Shown here piece by piece: positions 1 to 7,590 of a stretch of DNA of 48,420 nucleotides (position 1 is the first letter of the stretch; each line of letters starts with the position of its first letter). The DNA is taken from contig JADGDO010000018.1 in NCBI GenBank assembly GCA_016744855.1, positions 1-48,420 on the forward strand, in the 5' to 3' direction. This DNA is from Candidatus Fermentibacteraceae bacterium. GTDB lineage: Bacteria; Fermentibacterota; Fermentibacteria; Fermentibacterales; JCC-6. The notes below the pieces were generated by a model. It saw only the letters and a program-made list of their open reading frames with translations, had not been told where the DNA came from and searched no databases. A program made the translations under genes and the position numbers.

Positions 1-270
1 GTTGTAGAAGAGACCACCGGTGCTCCGGCTTCAGACCTGAGCGCGATCTTCGGTGGAAGCACACCTGAACCTGAGCCCGAACCGGTTCCTGTAGTAGAGG
101 AGATAGCGGTAGCTCCTCCGACCCCGGAGGAGATAGCGGTAGCTCCTACGACCCTGGAGGAGAAGGCAATTGCTACTGAACCAGAGCCTGCTCCAGTTGT
201 AGAAGAGACCACCGGTGCTCCGGCTTCAGACCTGAGCGCGATCTTCGGTGGAAGCACACCTGAACCTGAG
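1..270 (+). repeat. 75-bp direct repeat inside coding sequence (copies at 1-75 and 196-270)
   Basis: Bases 1-75 recur without a mismatch at 196-270, a period of 195 bp or 65 codons. Between them, a ~27-base unit encoding EEIAVAP occurs twice (near 97-123 and 127-153). The period is a multiple of three, so both copies are read in the same frame. Identity at the DNA level suggests recent duplication or gene conversion. The first copy begins at the window edge, so the array may continue upstream. Confidence 0.9.
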
Positions 271-966
271 TCAGAGCCAGTACCTGATCCGGTGGAAGAG
301 GAAAAGGCCACAGTACCTGAAATCCCTGCTCCGGAAGCAGCTACATCGCCTGCAGAAGAGTTAACCGAATCTCCAGCTGAGATAAAAGTTGTTGTGCCTA
401 TAGTACCCGAAGACGAGACTATTACAGAAGCAGCAGTTGAACAGGAACCAGTGCCAGAAGCATCTAAGGATGTATCGGTTCCTTCTTCTTATACTTTGCT
501 CCCAGGAGATGATAGTGCATTGTGTGTACTGAGTCTTGAGCAAGGTGAAGTTAGAATTATCAGTTCCCTCGTTGCTGCTTTAAGTGGGTCATTATCCCTA
601 GAAGGAAATATTCTCAGTGGTAGTGGAATGGCTTGGATTGGCCAGGGAAGTCTTACTCCTGTTGTTGTTGAGTACAAAGATGGTATGACTGTCCGAATAG
701 ACAGGCTTACTGCAAGACCCACTCATATTTCCCACGAGGCCAGTCATATTGGTTCTATTCCATCCTTATGTAGGTTGAATGGTGATGGTAATGGCAACAG
801 TATTCTTATGTTTGTTACAGGCAGACTAAAGAAGCTGACAGTAACACCCGGCTTGAGAGTTCGTGAGGGAAGTGTTCTTGCGGCTGACCCTGAGGTTGTT
901 CTTACTGAAGGTGGAGAAGGTTTTCTCTCTGTATCCGGAAAAGGTAAGTTGATAATCACAGGTTAA
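1..966 (+). CDS. Pro/Glu-rich repeat protein with possible AIM24-like C-terminal domain (5' end outside window)
   Basis: The frame is open from base 1 to the stop at 964-966, so the true start lies upstream of the window. The visible first ~160 residues are low-complexity and rich in Pro, Glu, Val and Ala. They contain two copies of a unit with the segment DLSAIFGG, separated by 65 codons, and a short EEIAVAP repeat. The last ~160 residues form a compact, glycine-rich, all-beta-looking domain with several G-x-G turns and a final GKGKLIITG strand. This resembles the AIM24 / TIGR00266 fold, in which a beta-sandwich ends in a GxGxV-type strand; I call this from general pattern only. A disordered acidic linker plus a C-terminal globular domain is what the sequence shows directly. 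It is followed by tRNA-Ala, and no operon partner is visible upstream. Confidence 0.6.
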   Translation, partial: VVEETTGAPASDLSAIFGGSTPEPEPEPVPVVEEIAVAPPTPEEIAVAPTTLEEKAIATEPEPAPVVEETTGAPASDLSAIFGGSTPEPESEPVPDPVEEEKATVPEIPAPEAATSPAEELTESPAEIKVVVPIVPEDETITEAAVEQEPVPEASKDVSVPSSYTLLPGDDSALCVLSLEQGEVRIISSLVAALSGSLSLEGNILSGSGMAWIGQGSLTPVVVEYKDGMTVRIDRLTARPTHISHEASHIGSIPSLCRLNGDGNGNSILMFVTGRLKKLTVTPGLRVREGSVLAADPEVVLTEGGEGFLSVSGKGKLIITG

Positions 967-969
967 TAT

Positions 970-999
970 TTGCAATAGGAACATAGATTGTTCTATTAT
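970..999 (+). promoter_or_regulatory. Promoter for tRNA-Ala
   Basis: TTGCAA at 970-975 and TATTAT at 994-999 are separated by 18 bases, predicting a start near 1006, just before the tRNA. The spacer holds an inverted repeat GAACA-N5-TGTTC (979-993) that touches the -10 element. Confidence 0.6.
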
Positions 1000-1011
1000 C
1001 GGAGCTCGAGT

Positions 1012-1087
1012 GGGGATGTAGCTCAGTTGGAAGAGCGCTGCCTTCGCAAGGCAGAGGCCAGCGGTTCGATCCCGCTCATCTCCACCA
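1012..1087 (+). tRNA. tRNA-Ala (anticodon CGC)
   Basis: This is a 76-nt cloverleaf with acceptor arms GGGGATG / CATCTCC, a D arm with GCTC and GAGC, and anticodon stem CTGCC / GGCAG around the loop TTCGCAA. The anticodon is CGC, which reads the alanine codon GCG. The T arm contains GGTTCGATCCC. The 3' CCA is encoded (1085-1087). Confidence 0.96.
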
Positions 1088-1100
1088 ATACTCTTAAGAA

Positions 1101-2603
1101 ATGGTGCAAAGAATGAAACGGCAATCAAGCGATCAGTCTAGAGTTGACTGCGCTGTAGCATGGCATCTTCAGAGTGGTCGCAGCAGGATCCAGCGAGCAA
1201 TTGCTGCGGATGGATTCAAGGGCGACTACCCATATGCCGGAGTTACTGTTGTAGCAGAGAATCGGAATCCTGAAGATGATCCTTCTGCATCAATTGCAGT
1301 TGAGACTGTTCGAGATGTATTTGCCGAGGGTGTAGCCTTCGGAGTTGAAGATGCATTACGGGATTCATTTCTTGAAGCTGCCGAGATCATTAGTGGCAAA
1401 AAACTATCCGGGTGCAGCGCAGCAGCTATAGCTTTTAGCGGTACTCATATCTGGTATGCACTTGTAGGGAACTGCAGGATTTATAAGATAGATTCTGACG
1501 GTGTAGAGTGTATAGTCCATGATCAGACGTTTGCTGAAGAAGTACATATGTCCCAGGATCATCCTGATTATCATAAAAAAACCAGAGATCTGAAGTGGTG
1601 GCTTGGAAGCTCTACTCCGGGTAAACCGGTTTGTGGACATGCCCGAATAAAATTTGATACAACTTATGTAATTTTCACTGCAGGTGGATGGACTCAATTT
1701 GAGAGTACCAGTACTCTGGTTCACAGAAAGGGTATTAAGAAAACTCTTAGTGGATGGATCTCCTCTCTTTCAAGAGAACTGAAACTTGCATATCGGCGAC
1801 AGGGTGGGGCAATTGGTGCAGTTTCCGGTGTTAAAAGCAGAACTTCTGAAAGAGTTTCCTGGAAGTCCTGGGCCTACCTTGCTGGTTTCCTTGTACTGAT
1901 CTGGTTTTTGGTGTTTGCCAATCCTTTTTCCAATAGTTCTGAGACCGATACCAAGACTGATTTATTTTCTGCGACAACACCTGAAGAAATTGTTCAACCG
2001 ATTCAGGCTGACACTGTGGCATCTGAAGCCCTTACAGAAGATTCAGGAATGCTGCACATGCTGACAGACAGCATGTACCACATTGCGGACGAGACAGAGG
2101 AGATCACTGTTCCTGATATATCTTCCGAACTTCCTATTCAAATAGTTCAGCTTACTGGAACAATGCCTGCTCTCAATCCAGACACATTCGCTGTGAATAT
2201 TAATTCTGAACCCGATCTTCAATGGGAGAATTATTCACCCGGGATTTATTCAATCAGGGGAGATACAGCTTCCATAGTACTTGCTGAAGTAATCAGTGAA
2301 ACGTATCCCGGGCTTGAAATAGTAGAGCTCGATCGTATCATTACTGTAAGAGAGAACGGAGTTACCGAGTCTGCAAGATGGCTTTCAAACCTTTCACCGG
2401 AGACCGCATCCCGAACCGGTGTTGTTGTGGAAACAAGAAGCAGTGTGGCTGGTGGAGCCGACTGGATAAGAAATTATCCTGTTTTCACAAATGGCAACAG
2501 AGCAGATCGTTCTGATGAAGCTGGTGGTTTCATAGGTGACTCCCTCCCTGGGCTTCCCGTGCTCAGAAATTCACGTTGCTACAGGCTGGTTATCGTTCTT
2601 TGA
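1101..2603 (+). CDS. Membrane-anchored PP2C-like pseudophosphatase
   Basis: Residues ~10-240 follow the layout of PPM/PP2C Ser/Thr phosphatases, but each motif carrying a metal-binding aspartate is altered. The position of VADGMGG reads VAEN (51-54), GDSR reads GNCR (123-126), and the SDG segment reads TAGGW (193-197). One hydrophobic helix (about 254-274) follows, then ~225 residues that would lie outside the cytoplasm; they are acidic and match no family I recognise. The fold assignment rests on strand order and motif spacing. Loss of the aspartates suggests a binding or sensing role rather than catalysis. The start is uncertain: ATG at 1101 or 1113, neither with a good ribosome binding site. 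The gene lies between tRNA-Ala and the SRP RNA and has no obvious partner, although the upstream Pro/Glu-rich gene is in the same orientation. Confidence 0.65.
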   Translation: MVQRMKRQSSDQSRVDCAVAWHLQSGRSRIQRAIAADGFKGDYPYAGVTVVAENRNPEDDPSASIAVETVRDVFAEGVAFGVEDALRDSFLEAAEIISGKKLSGCSAAAIAFSGTHIWYALVGNCRIYKIDSDGVECIVHDQTFAEEVHMSQDHPDYHKKTRDLKWWLGSSTPGKPVCGHARIKFDTTYVIFTAGGWTQFESTSTLVHRKGIKKTLSGWISSLSRELKLAYRRQGGAIGAVSGVKSRTSERVSWKSWAYLAGFLVLIWFLVFANPFSNSSETDTKTDLFSATTPEEIVQPIQADTVASEALTEDSGMLHMLTDSMYHIADETEEITVPDISSELPIQIVQLTGTMPALNPDTFAVNINSEPDLQWENYSPGIYSIRGDTASIVLAEVISETYPGLEIVELDRIITVRENGVTESARWLSNLSPETASRTGVVVETRSSVAGGADWIRNYPVFTNGNRADRSDEAGGFIGDSLPGLPVLRNSRCYRLVIVL

Positions 2604-2613
2604 TGTAGCGGAC

Positions 2614-2642
2614 TTGAAAAAATTCCATATTTTATCTATCTT
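2614..2642 (+). promoter_or_regulatory. Promoter for SRP RNA
   Basis: TTGAAA (2614-2619) and TATCTT (2637-2642) are separated by 17 bases. A start about seven bases downstream falls at the proposed 5' end of the SRP RNA (2649). Confidence 0.6.
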
Positions 2643-2648
2643 TGCGTG

Positions 2649-2918
2649 CCGGTCACTCTAGGTGGGGAGCCAGCGGTGCCCTGTACTCGCAATCCGCTTT
2701 AGCGGGGCTGAACACCTGGCGCGGCGTTGTCCCATAGAGTTAGTTTTGAATACTGGTTTAACAAACAGAACCTGCGCGGCGCAACCCCGCGAACCCGGTC
2801 AGGGTCGGAAGGCAGCAGCCGTAAGTGGATTGTTGCGGGTGATGCAGATCATTTTGTTTGTGCCTTTATTTGATTCACTTTGTCGGATTCGTCAATCCAG
2901 GTTGAGTGATCGGTTTTT
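2649..2918 (+). ncRNA. ffs: Signal recognition particle RNA, large bacterial form with Alu domain
   Basis: The apical helix-8 signature is present at about 2791-2820 (GGTCAGG..CGGAAGG.AGCAGCC). The 5' part (about 2659-2720) closely matches the Alu domain of the Bacillus-type ~270-nt scRNA, including GGTGGGGAG, GCGGTGCCCTGTAC and CGCAATCCGC. The terminal helix closes with CCGGTCACTC (2649-2658) against GAGTGATCGG (2904-2913), with one G-U pair. A T run at 2914-2918 follows and probably ends transcription. Distal helices such as ACAAAC / GTTTGT also pair. The RNA binds Ffh in co-translational targeting. It differs from the short 4.5S form of enterobacteria. dnaX begins 23 bases after its end, the common ffs-dnaX order. 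Confidence 0.93.
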
Positions 2919-2941
2919 CCAAACGCAGACAGGGGGGTATT

Positions 2942-4387
2942 TTGAGTTATCTTGTGTTTGCACGAAAGTGGAGACCTCAGACATTTAGTGATGTTATTGC
3001 CCAGGAGCATGTAACGCAGACCTTGCGCAATGCAATAAAGACCGATCGAATAGGCCATGCCTATCTTTTCACCGGTCCTCGCGGAGTTGGTAAAACAACT
3101 ACTGCCAGAATTCTAGCCAAAGCATTAAATTGTGAAACCGGACCAACCCCTGATCCCTGCATGGTTTGTGAAGCATGCAAGAGGATAACAGCAGGAGGTC
3201 ATTTTGATGTGCTGGAAATTGATGGTGCAAGCAACAGAGGAATAGACGAGATCAGAGATCTTCGCGAAAAAGCCCGATATACCGCAGCCGAGGGTGGCTA
3301 CAAGATCTATATAATCGATGAGGTTCACATGCTCACAAGAGAAGCGTTTAACGCTCTTCTCAAGATTCTGGAGGAACCGCCGGACAAGGTTATTTTCGTA
3401 TTTGCCACAACTGAACCACGCAAGGTACCAGCAACGATTCTCAGCCGCTGTCAGAGATTTGATTTCAGAAGAATCCCATCCTCTGTAATGGGAACCTATA
3501 TAAGCGATGAAGCTTCAAAAGAGGGTATATCAATAAATTCAGATGCATTGACTCTTGTTTGCCGGGCATCCGGTGGAAGTATGAGAGATGCACTATCGGT
3601 AATGGATCAGCTTGTTAGTTTTTCAGGTAAAGATATTAATGGTGAGTCCGTTTCAAGGCTTCTTGGCCTCGTTGAAGCGGATCTTTTGGCTGACATATCG
3701 GTTGCTGTTTTACGCTCACAAGGGGCCATCGCTCTTGATCTTGTTGAAGATGCTCTAGTGCGTGGATACAGCATTGAAGAACTTATTGATGCTCTTGTCG
3801 GTTTCTTAAGAAACCTGCTTCTTGCGGCTTCCGGTGCAGAGAAGGGCATAACAGATCTTTCCGATAGTGAGATTGCATTGGTACGGCAGACTGTTGCCGG
3901 TGTCTCCGATATCCATGTACTAAATGTTTTGAGGCTTTTAAGCGGGGCCACTGATCAGATAAGAACGGGAGCTTCACCCCGGATATCTCTTGAGTCGGCT
4001 TTGATTACGGCATCCAAACTCGGTATAGCTTTTGGATTTGAAGATCTCCCTCCTGTTGTTGAAAGAGTCGCTGTTGTGGCAGTGAAAGCAATCACTAAGT
4101 CAGAAGCGACTGAAGTTGATCAAGAACTGCCAACGGAGCAAACTGAAAAAACAGAGAGAGATTCTGATTCTTCTTCTGATAAAACAGCGAAATCAGAGGG
4201 CATCAAGCTTGAAGAGAGTGTGGTTTCTCCTGCTCCACCTCAGCCTGTTTCTGTCGACACTCCTGAGCCTGAAGATGAGAAAAAAGAAGTAAAAAACCAG
4301 AAGGATAACAACAACGAAAGAGAAAAGGAAAATTCCGTTGTAAGGAAGGTTTCCGGCCTCTTTGACATGATCCCTGAAAACAGATAG
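2942..4387 (+). CDS. dnaX: DNA polymerase III subunit gamma/tau
   Basis: DnaX is the clamp-loader ATPase of the replicative polymerase. Walker A GPRGVGKT lies at residues 45-52, the zinc-binding cysteines at 64, 73, 76 and 79, the Walker B segment reads DEVHML, and sensor 1 is the SRC motif. I place the start at TTG 2942 because the family begins MSYLVFARKWRP and AGGGGGG (2931-2937) lies just upstream. An in-frame ATG at 2906 would sit inside the SRP RNA. At 481 residues it is gamma-sized rather than full tau; after the three AAA+ domains only a charged Glu/Lys/Pro-rich tail remains. An A6G run (4280-4286) lies in that tail but is not in an obvious frameshift context. It heads dnaX-ybaB-recR-pgsA-pgpA-cinA. 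Confidence 0.97.
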   Translation: MSYLVFARKWRPQTFSDVIAQEHVTQTLRNAIKTDRIGHAYLFTGPRGVGKTTTARILAKALNCETGPTPDPCMVCEACKRITAGGHFDVLEIDGASNRGIDEIRDLREKARYTAAEGGYKIYIIDEVHMLTREAFNALLKILEEPPDKVIFVFATTEPRKVPATILSRCQRFDFRRIPSSVMGTYISDEASKEGISINSDALTLVCRASGGSMRDALSVMDQLVSFSGKDINGESVSRLLGLVEADLLADISVAVLRSQGAIALDLVEDALVRGYSIEELIDALVGFLRNLLLAASGAEKGITDLSDSEIALVRQTVAGVSDIHVLNVLRLLSGATDQIRTGASPRISLESALITASKLGIAFGFEDLPPVVERVAVVAVKAITKSEATEVDQELPTEQTEKTERDSDSSSDKTAKSEGIKLEESVVSPAPPQPVSVDTPEPEDEKKEVKNQKDNNNEREKENSVVRKVSGLFDMIPENR

Positions 4388-4400
4388 AGACGGGTGGAAA

Positions 4401-4715
4401 ATGAATCGTCAAATGAAGAAAATGATGGCCCAGGCACAGAAGATGCAGCAGGGTATGATGAAGGCTCAGGAAGAACTGGCCGAAGAGAGAATTGAAGGCT
4501 CTTCAGGCGGGGGTATTGTAAAAGTAACTGTTACGGGTAAATCAGATGTTGTGGGCGTTAAAATCTCCCCCGAAGCTGTAGATCCGGAAGATGTAGAGAT
4601 GCTTGAGGACCTTGTTCTTGCTGCTATCCATGATGCAGTTGAGAAGAGTAAGGAACTCGCCGAGAAAAAAATGGGCGGCCTGGGAGTGCCGGGAGGGCTT
4701 GGGGGATTGATGTGA
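4401..4715 (+). CDS. ybaB: YbaB/EbfC family nucleoid-associated protein
   Basis: The protein has 104 residues, the usual length. A Met/Gln-rich N-terminal helix is followed by the family core with SSGGGIVKVTVTGK and a central ISPEAVDPEDVEMLEDLV segment, and the tail is rich in Gly and Met. Family members are dimers that bind DNA and affect nucleoid structure. The gene lies 13 bases after dnaX and overlaps recR by four bases. The conserved dnaX-ybaB-recR order strongly supports the call. Confidence 0.96.
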   Translation: MNRQMKKMMAQAQKMQQGMMKAQEELAEERIEGSSGGGIVKVTVTGKSDVVGVKISPEAVDPEDVEMLEDLVLAAIHDAVEKSKELAEKKMGGLGVPGGLGGLM

Positions 4716-5299
4716 AAGAGTCCCTAGTTGACTCTCTCGCTCAGACCCTCGGTAAACTTCCCGGAATAGGGAAGAAAACTGCTCTTAGACTTGCCTTTTC
4801 TCTTGTTGATAATCGTGAGCTTGCTTCCGATCTCTCAGCGATACTCTCAGAAACCGTTACTGGTGTTCGCGAGTGCAGTTTGTGCAGGAATCTGACTGCT
4901 GACGAGGTTTGTGAAACCTGTCTTGATTTATCCCGTAGTAATACAATCTGTGTAGTTCACACTCCTGCTGACCAGAGGTCAATGGAGGATACAGGGCTTT
5001 ACAGGGGCTTTTACTTTGTACTTCATGGTAGCCTTGCCCCCCTAGATGGTACGGGACCTTCCGACCTTGGGATATCACAGCTTGTTGAAAGAGCTGTCAG
5101 TATAAATGTTTCTGAGGTTATTCTTGCTCTTGATTCAACTACTGAAGGTGAGGCAACCTGCGCATATATAGCTAATCAGCTTGAGTCAGAGCAGATCAAA
5201 GTAACTCAGCTCGCAAGAGGACTACCTCCTGGGGCTCTTGTGGAATTTGCTGACTCGATGACATTGTCACAGGCACTCAAGGGCCGTAGAGGTTACTAA
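4712..5299 (+). CDS. recR: Recombination mediator protein RecR
   Basis: RecR acts with RecO (and RecF) to load RecA on gapped DNA. The 195-residue protein has an N-terminal helix-hairpin-helix segment (LGKLPGIGKKTALRLAF), a four-cysteine zinc finger (CSLC...CETC) and a Toprim domain with VVHTPADQRSMEDTG and LALDSTTEGEAT. The start is GTG at 4712, inside the ybaB stop (GTGA overlap), which implies translational coupling. The stop overlaps the pgsA ATG by one base. Confidence 0.97.
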   Translation: MKESLVDSLAQTLGKLPGIGKKTALRLAFSLVDNRELASDLSAILSETVTGVRECSLCRNLTADEVCETCLDLSRSNTICVVHTPADQRSMEDTGLYRGFYFVLHGSLAPLDGTGPSDLGISQLVERAVSINVSEVILALDSTTEGEATCAYIANQLESEQIKVTQLARGLPPGALVEFADSMTLSQALKGRRGY

Positions 5300-5862
5300 T
5301 GCACTTAAACTGGCCAAACAGACTCACCATTGCAAGAATTATCATGGCCCCTATTGTGATGGTTCTCCTCCAGGTAGGAACTCTTGAAGCCAGGTGGATT
5401 GCTCTGATTGTATTCGTTGTGGCCTCCTTGACTGATCTTGTTGATGGCTACCTTGCCAGAAAATACGGCTGGATCTCCAATCTGGGGAAATTTCTTGATC
5501 CTCTTGCAGACAAACTGCTTGTATGCCTTGCATGGATCGGCCTAACTGAGCTGGGTCTTATGCCTCAATGGACTGTTTACGTCATTGTTGGAAGAGAATT
5601 GCTTGTTTCCGGTCTAAGATCAATTGCCGCGTATGCAGGAGTTCTTATCCTTCCTTCCAGACTAGGTAAATGGAAAGCCGCCCTGCAGATGTCTGTTGTT
5701 TCATACTACATGTTATTTTCTGTTCTTGAAATGCATAGTTATCACCCGATAGCTCTTCTCATCGGAAAAGTTTCTACCTGGATTGCAGTTATACTAACTA
5801 TGATTTCTGCATTTCACTACTTCTGGAGAAGCAGAAGTGTTCTGCAAAGGTTGGGAATGTGA
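5299..5862 (+). CDS. pgsA: CDP-diacylglycerol--glycerol-3-phosphate 3-phosphatidyltransferase
   Basis: PgsA makes phosphatidylglycerophosphate from CDP-diacylglycerol and glycerol 3-phosphate at the inner membrane. The CDP-alcohol phosphotransferase motif DG-x2-AR-x8-G-x3-D-x3-D is intact in DGYLARKYGWISNLGKFLDP and the LAD that follows. The protein has 187 residues and several hydrophobic helices, typical of the family. It starts at the ATG that overlaps the recR stop. pgpA, the next enzyme of the pathway, overlaps it by four bases, so this operon carries two consecutive steps of phosphatidylglycerol synthesis; cdsA, which makes the substrate, is at 16800. Confidence 0.95.
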   Translation: MHLNWPNRLTIARIIMAPIVMVLLQVGTLEARWIALIVFVVASLTDLVDGYLARKYGWISNLGKFLDPLADKLLVCLAWIGLTELGLMPQWTVYVIVGRELLVSGLRSIAAYAGVLILPSRLGKWKAALQMSVVSYYMLFSVLEMHSYHPIALLIGKVSTWIAVILTMISAFHYFWRSRSVLQRLGM

Positions 5863-6308
5863 AAATACTGCGCTTTCTCGGAGGGGCTCTTGCTACAACG
5901 CTGGGTACCGGTTTTTTCCCCTGGGGACCCGGCACAGTTGGAAGCATCATAGCCGCTGTTTTGTTTTATTATTCTCCAATGAATCCGTATCATCTGCTTC
6001 CTTTAGTTCTTCTGCTCGGGTGGATCGGTTGTGAAGCCGGAAGAAAAATATGGGGAGAAGATCCTTCCATCGTAACAATTGATGAGGTCGCCGGAACTTG
6101 GATTGCCTGCCTTGCAGCCTCACCTGCCTGGGGCATTTGGGGAATACTCGCTGCACTTCTTCTTTTCCGGGTTTTCGATATTGCAAAGCCATGGCCGGTT
6201 AACAAACTTGATGAAATGAAAAATGGAATAGGCATTCTTCTTGATGATGTCGCAGCTGGTTTAATGGCCGCCGGCGTTCTGATTATTGCTAACCTGTTCT
6301 TCTTCTAG
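5859..6308 (+). CDS. pgpA: Phosphatidylglycerophosphatase A
   Basis: PgpA dephosphorylates phosphatidylglycerophosphate to phosphatidylglycerol. The family signatures are all present: GTGFFPWGPGTVGS near the N terminus, the acidic DPSIVTIDEVAGTW segment and FRVFDIAKPWPV in the centre, and a late LDDVAAG segment. The protein has 149 residues with about four hydrophobic helices. The start is GTG at 5859, overlapping the pgsA stop by four bases. Confidence 0.95.
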   Translation: MKILRFLGGALATTLGTGFFPWGPGTVGSIIAAVLFYYSPMNPYHLLPLVLLLGWIGCEAGRKIWGEDPSIVTIDEVAGTWIACLAASPAWGIWGILAALLLFRVFDIAKPWPVNKLDEMKNGIGILLDDVAAGLMAAGVLIIANLFFF

Positions 6309-6321
6309 CTGGAGGAAATCC

Positions 6322-7527
6322 ATGGTTACTGAAATTGCTCTTGTTCTTGTAGGAGATGAACTCCTAAGCGGTAGAACAAGAGATGTGAACCTTCAGCGTT
6401 TTTCAAGAGTTCTTGCAGACTGGGGATTACCAGTTACTTCAGCCAGTGTTGTTCGGGACATCCCACTGGAAATCTCAATATCAATCAGGAATTCATTATC
6501 AAAAAACACAGCTGTTATTGTTACCGGGGGAATGGGCCCTACCGAAGATGATTTAACTGTAGCAGCCCTTGCCACTGCCTTTAATCTCGACCTCATTCGT
6601 TCAAGCCTCGCAGAAGATATGATCAGGACAAAACAGCATGAGTATGGTCTCGGGCTTCCTGAATCTGCATTGAAACAGGCTGATATTCCCGAAGGCGCTT
6701 TGCCTGTTATGAATCCCGTTGGAATTGCCCCCGGTATTGTGCTTCCAGTTTCTGGCAGTTTTGTTATCTGCATGCCGGGAGTTCCTTCTGAATCAGCAGC
6801 TCTTTTGGAGCCCTGTTTAAGGGTTGCCGGGATAGAACCGATGCAGGGAAAGCAGATTCGATTTGTAAGAACATGGGGTTTGAAGGAGAACAATCTTTTT
6901 GATAGTTTGAAGAGCCTTTCACTGAAGAATAAGGTTATTCCTGCATTTCTCCCGTCTCCTGGCAGAGTTGATATCAAAGTCTCCGGTGCCGGGGCAAACG
7001 GTTTCAGTCATGATGTAATTGAAAAACTGGGCAATCGGGTTTATACGACAGAGCGTGACGAGACACTCGAAGAGGTCATCGGTAAAAAGCTGATTGAATC
7101 GGGGCTTTCTCTTGCAACAGCTGAATCTTGCACGGGCGGCTCTATCAGCCGGGGTATTACGGCAGTTCCCGGAGCTTCCCGCTGGTTTGTTGGAGGTGTC
7201 GTTTCCTACTCTAATGAGATTAAGATGCAGATACTCGGTGTGAAGAAGCAGACTCTTGAGGAGTACGGAGCAGTCAGTGAGCAGACCGCGCTTGAAATGG
7301 CCAGGGGAGTTCGCAGAATAACCGGTGCAGACTTTTCTCTAGCTGTGACCGGGATTGCCGGACCGGACGGTGGTACGGAAGAAAAACCGGTAGGCACAGT
7401 TTGGACAGCAGTTTGCAGCGACAAAGTTGAGAAGGCTCATCTTTGGAGACTTGGTGGAGACCGGGAATCAATTCGTGACGGAGCATCTGCCCGAGCTCTT
7501 GGAACTCTCTTCGAATTGCTTCAGTAA
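6322..7527 (+). CDS. cinA: CinA: competence/damage-inducible protein, nicotinamide-nucleotide amidase
   Basis: CinA proteins join an N-terminal MoaB/MogA-like domain, associated with ADP-ribose pyrophosphatase activity, to a C-terminal PncC domain that deamidates NMN in pyridine nucleotide recycling. The N-terminal half shows LVGDELLSGRTRDVN and TGGMGPTEDD. The C-terminal half shows TAESCTGGSISRGITAVPG, VVSYSNEIK and TGIAGPDGGTEEKPVGTVW, all intact. I start at ATG 6322 because GGAGG lies at 6311-6315; the longer frame upstream would overlap pgpA. Length is 401 residues. It closes the dnaX operon and points toward the convergent serine dehydratase. In some bacteria cinA sits beside recA; here two genes separate them. 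Confidence 0.96.
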   Translation: MVTEIALVLVGDELLSGRTRDVNLQRFSRVLADWGLPVTSASVVRDIPLEISISIRNSLSKNTAVIVTGGMGPTEDDLTVAALATAFNLDLIRSSLAEDMIRTKQHEYGLGLPESALKQADIPEGALPVMNPVGIAPGIVLPVSGSFVICMPGVPSESAALLEPCLRVAGIEPMQGKQIRFVRTWGLKENNLFDSLKSLSLKNKVIPAFLPSPGRVDIKVSGAGANGFSHDVIEKLGNRVYTTERDETLEEVIGKKLIESGLSLATAESCTGGSISRGITAVPGASRWFVGGVVSYSNEIKMQILGVKKQTLEEYGAVSEQTALEMARGVRRITGADFSLAVTGIAGPDGGTEEKPVGTVWTAVCSDKVEKAHLWRLGGDRESIRDGASARALGTLFELLQ

Positions 7528-7590
7528 GGCTTCTTATTTCTCTTTAACACACCCATTCATCTCCAGTAGAATTCAGAACGGGCAGCTGTT

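Noticed and set aside
1-153. Short repeats near the window start as a possible CRISPR or mobile-element end
   Set aside because: The repeats keep the reading frame and encode a protein linker; there are no spacers of even size.
2662-2988. Open frame across the SRP RNA
   Set aside because: It lies over the conserved RNA structure and the dnaX start, and its translation has no recognisable features.
4280-4286. A6G run in dnaX as a programmed frameshift site
   Set aside because: The reading frame does not give an X-XXY-YYZ slip with matching codons, and a shift would remove only about 26 C-terminal residues in an unstructured tail.
6393-6977. Minus-strand open frame (194 codons) antisense to cinA
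   Set aside because: It overlaps a conserved domain of CinA and has no ribosome site or family resemblance.
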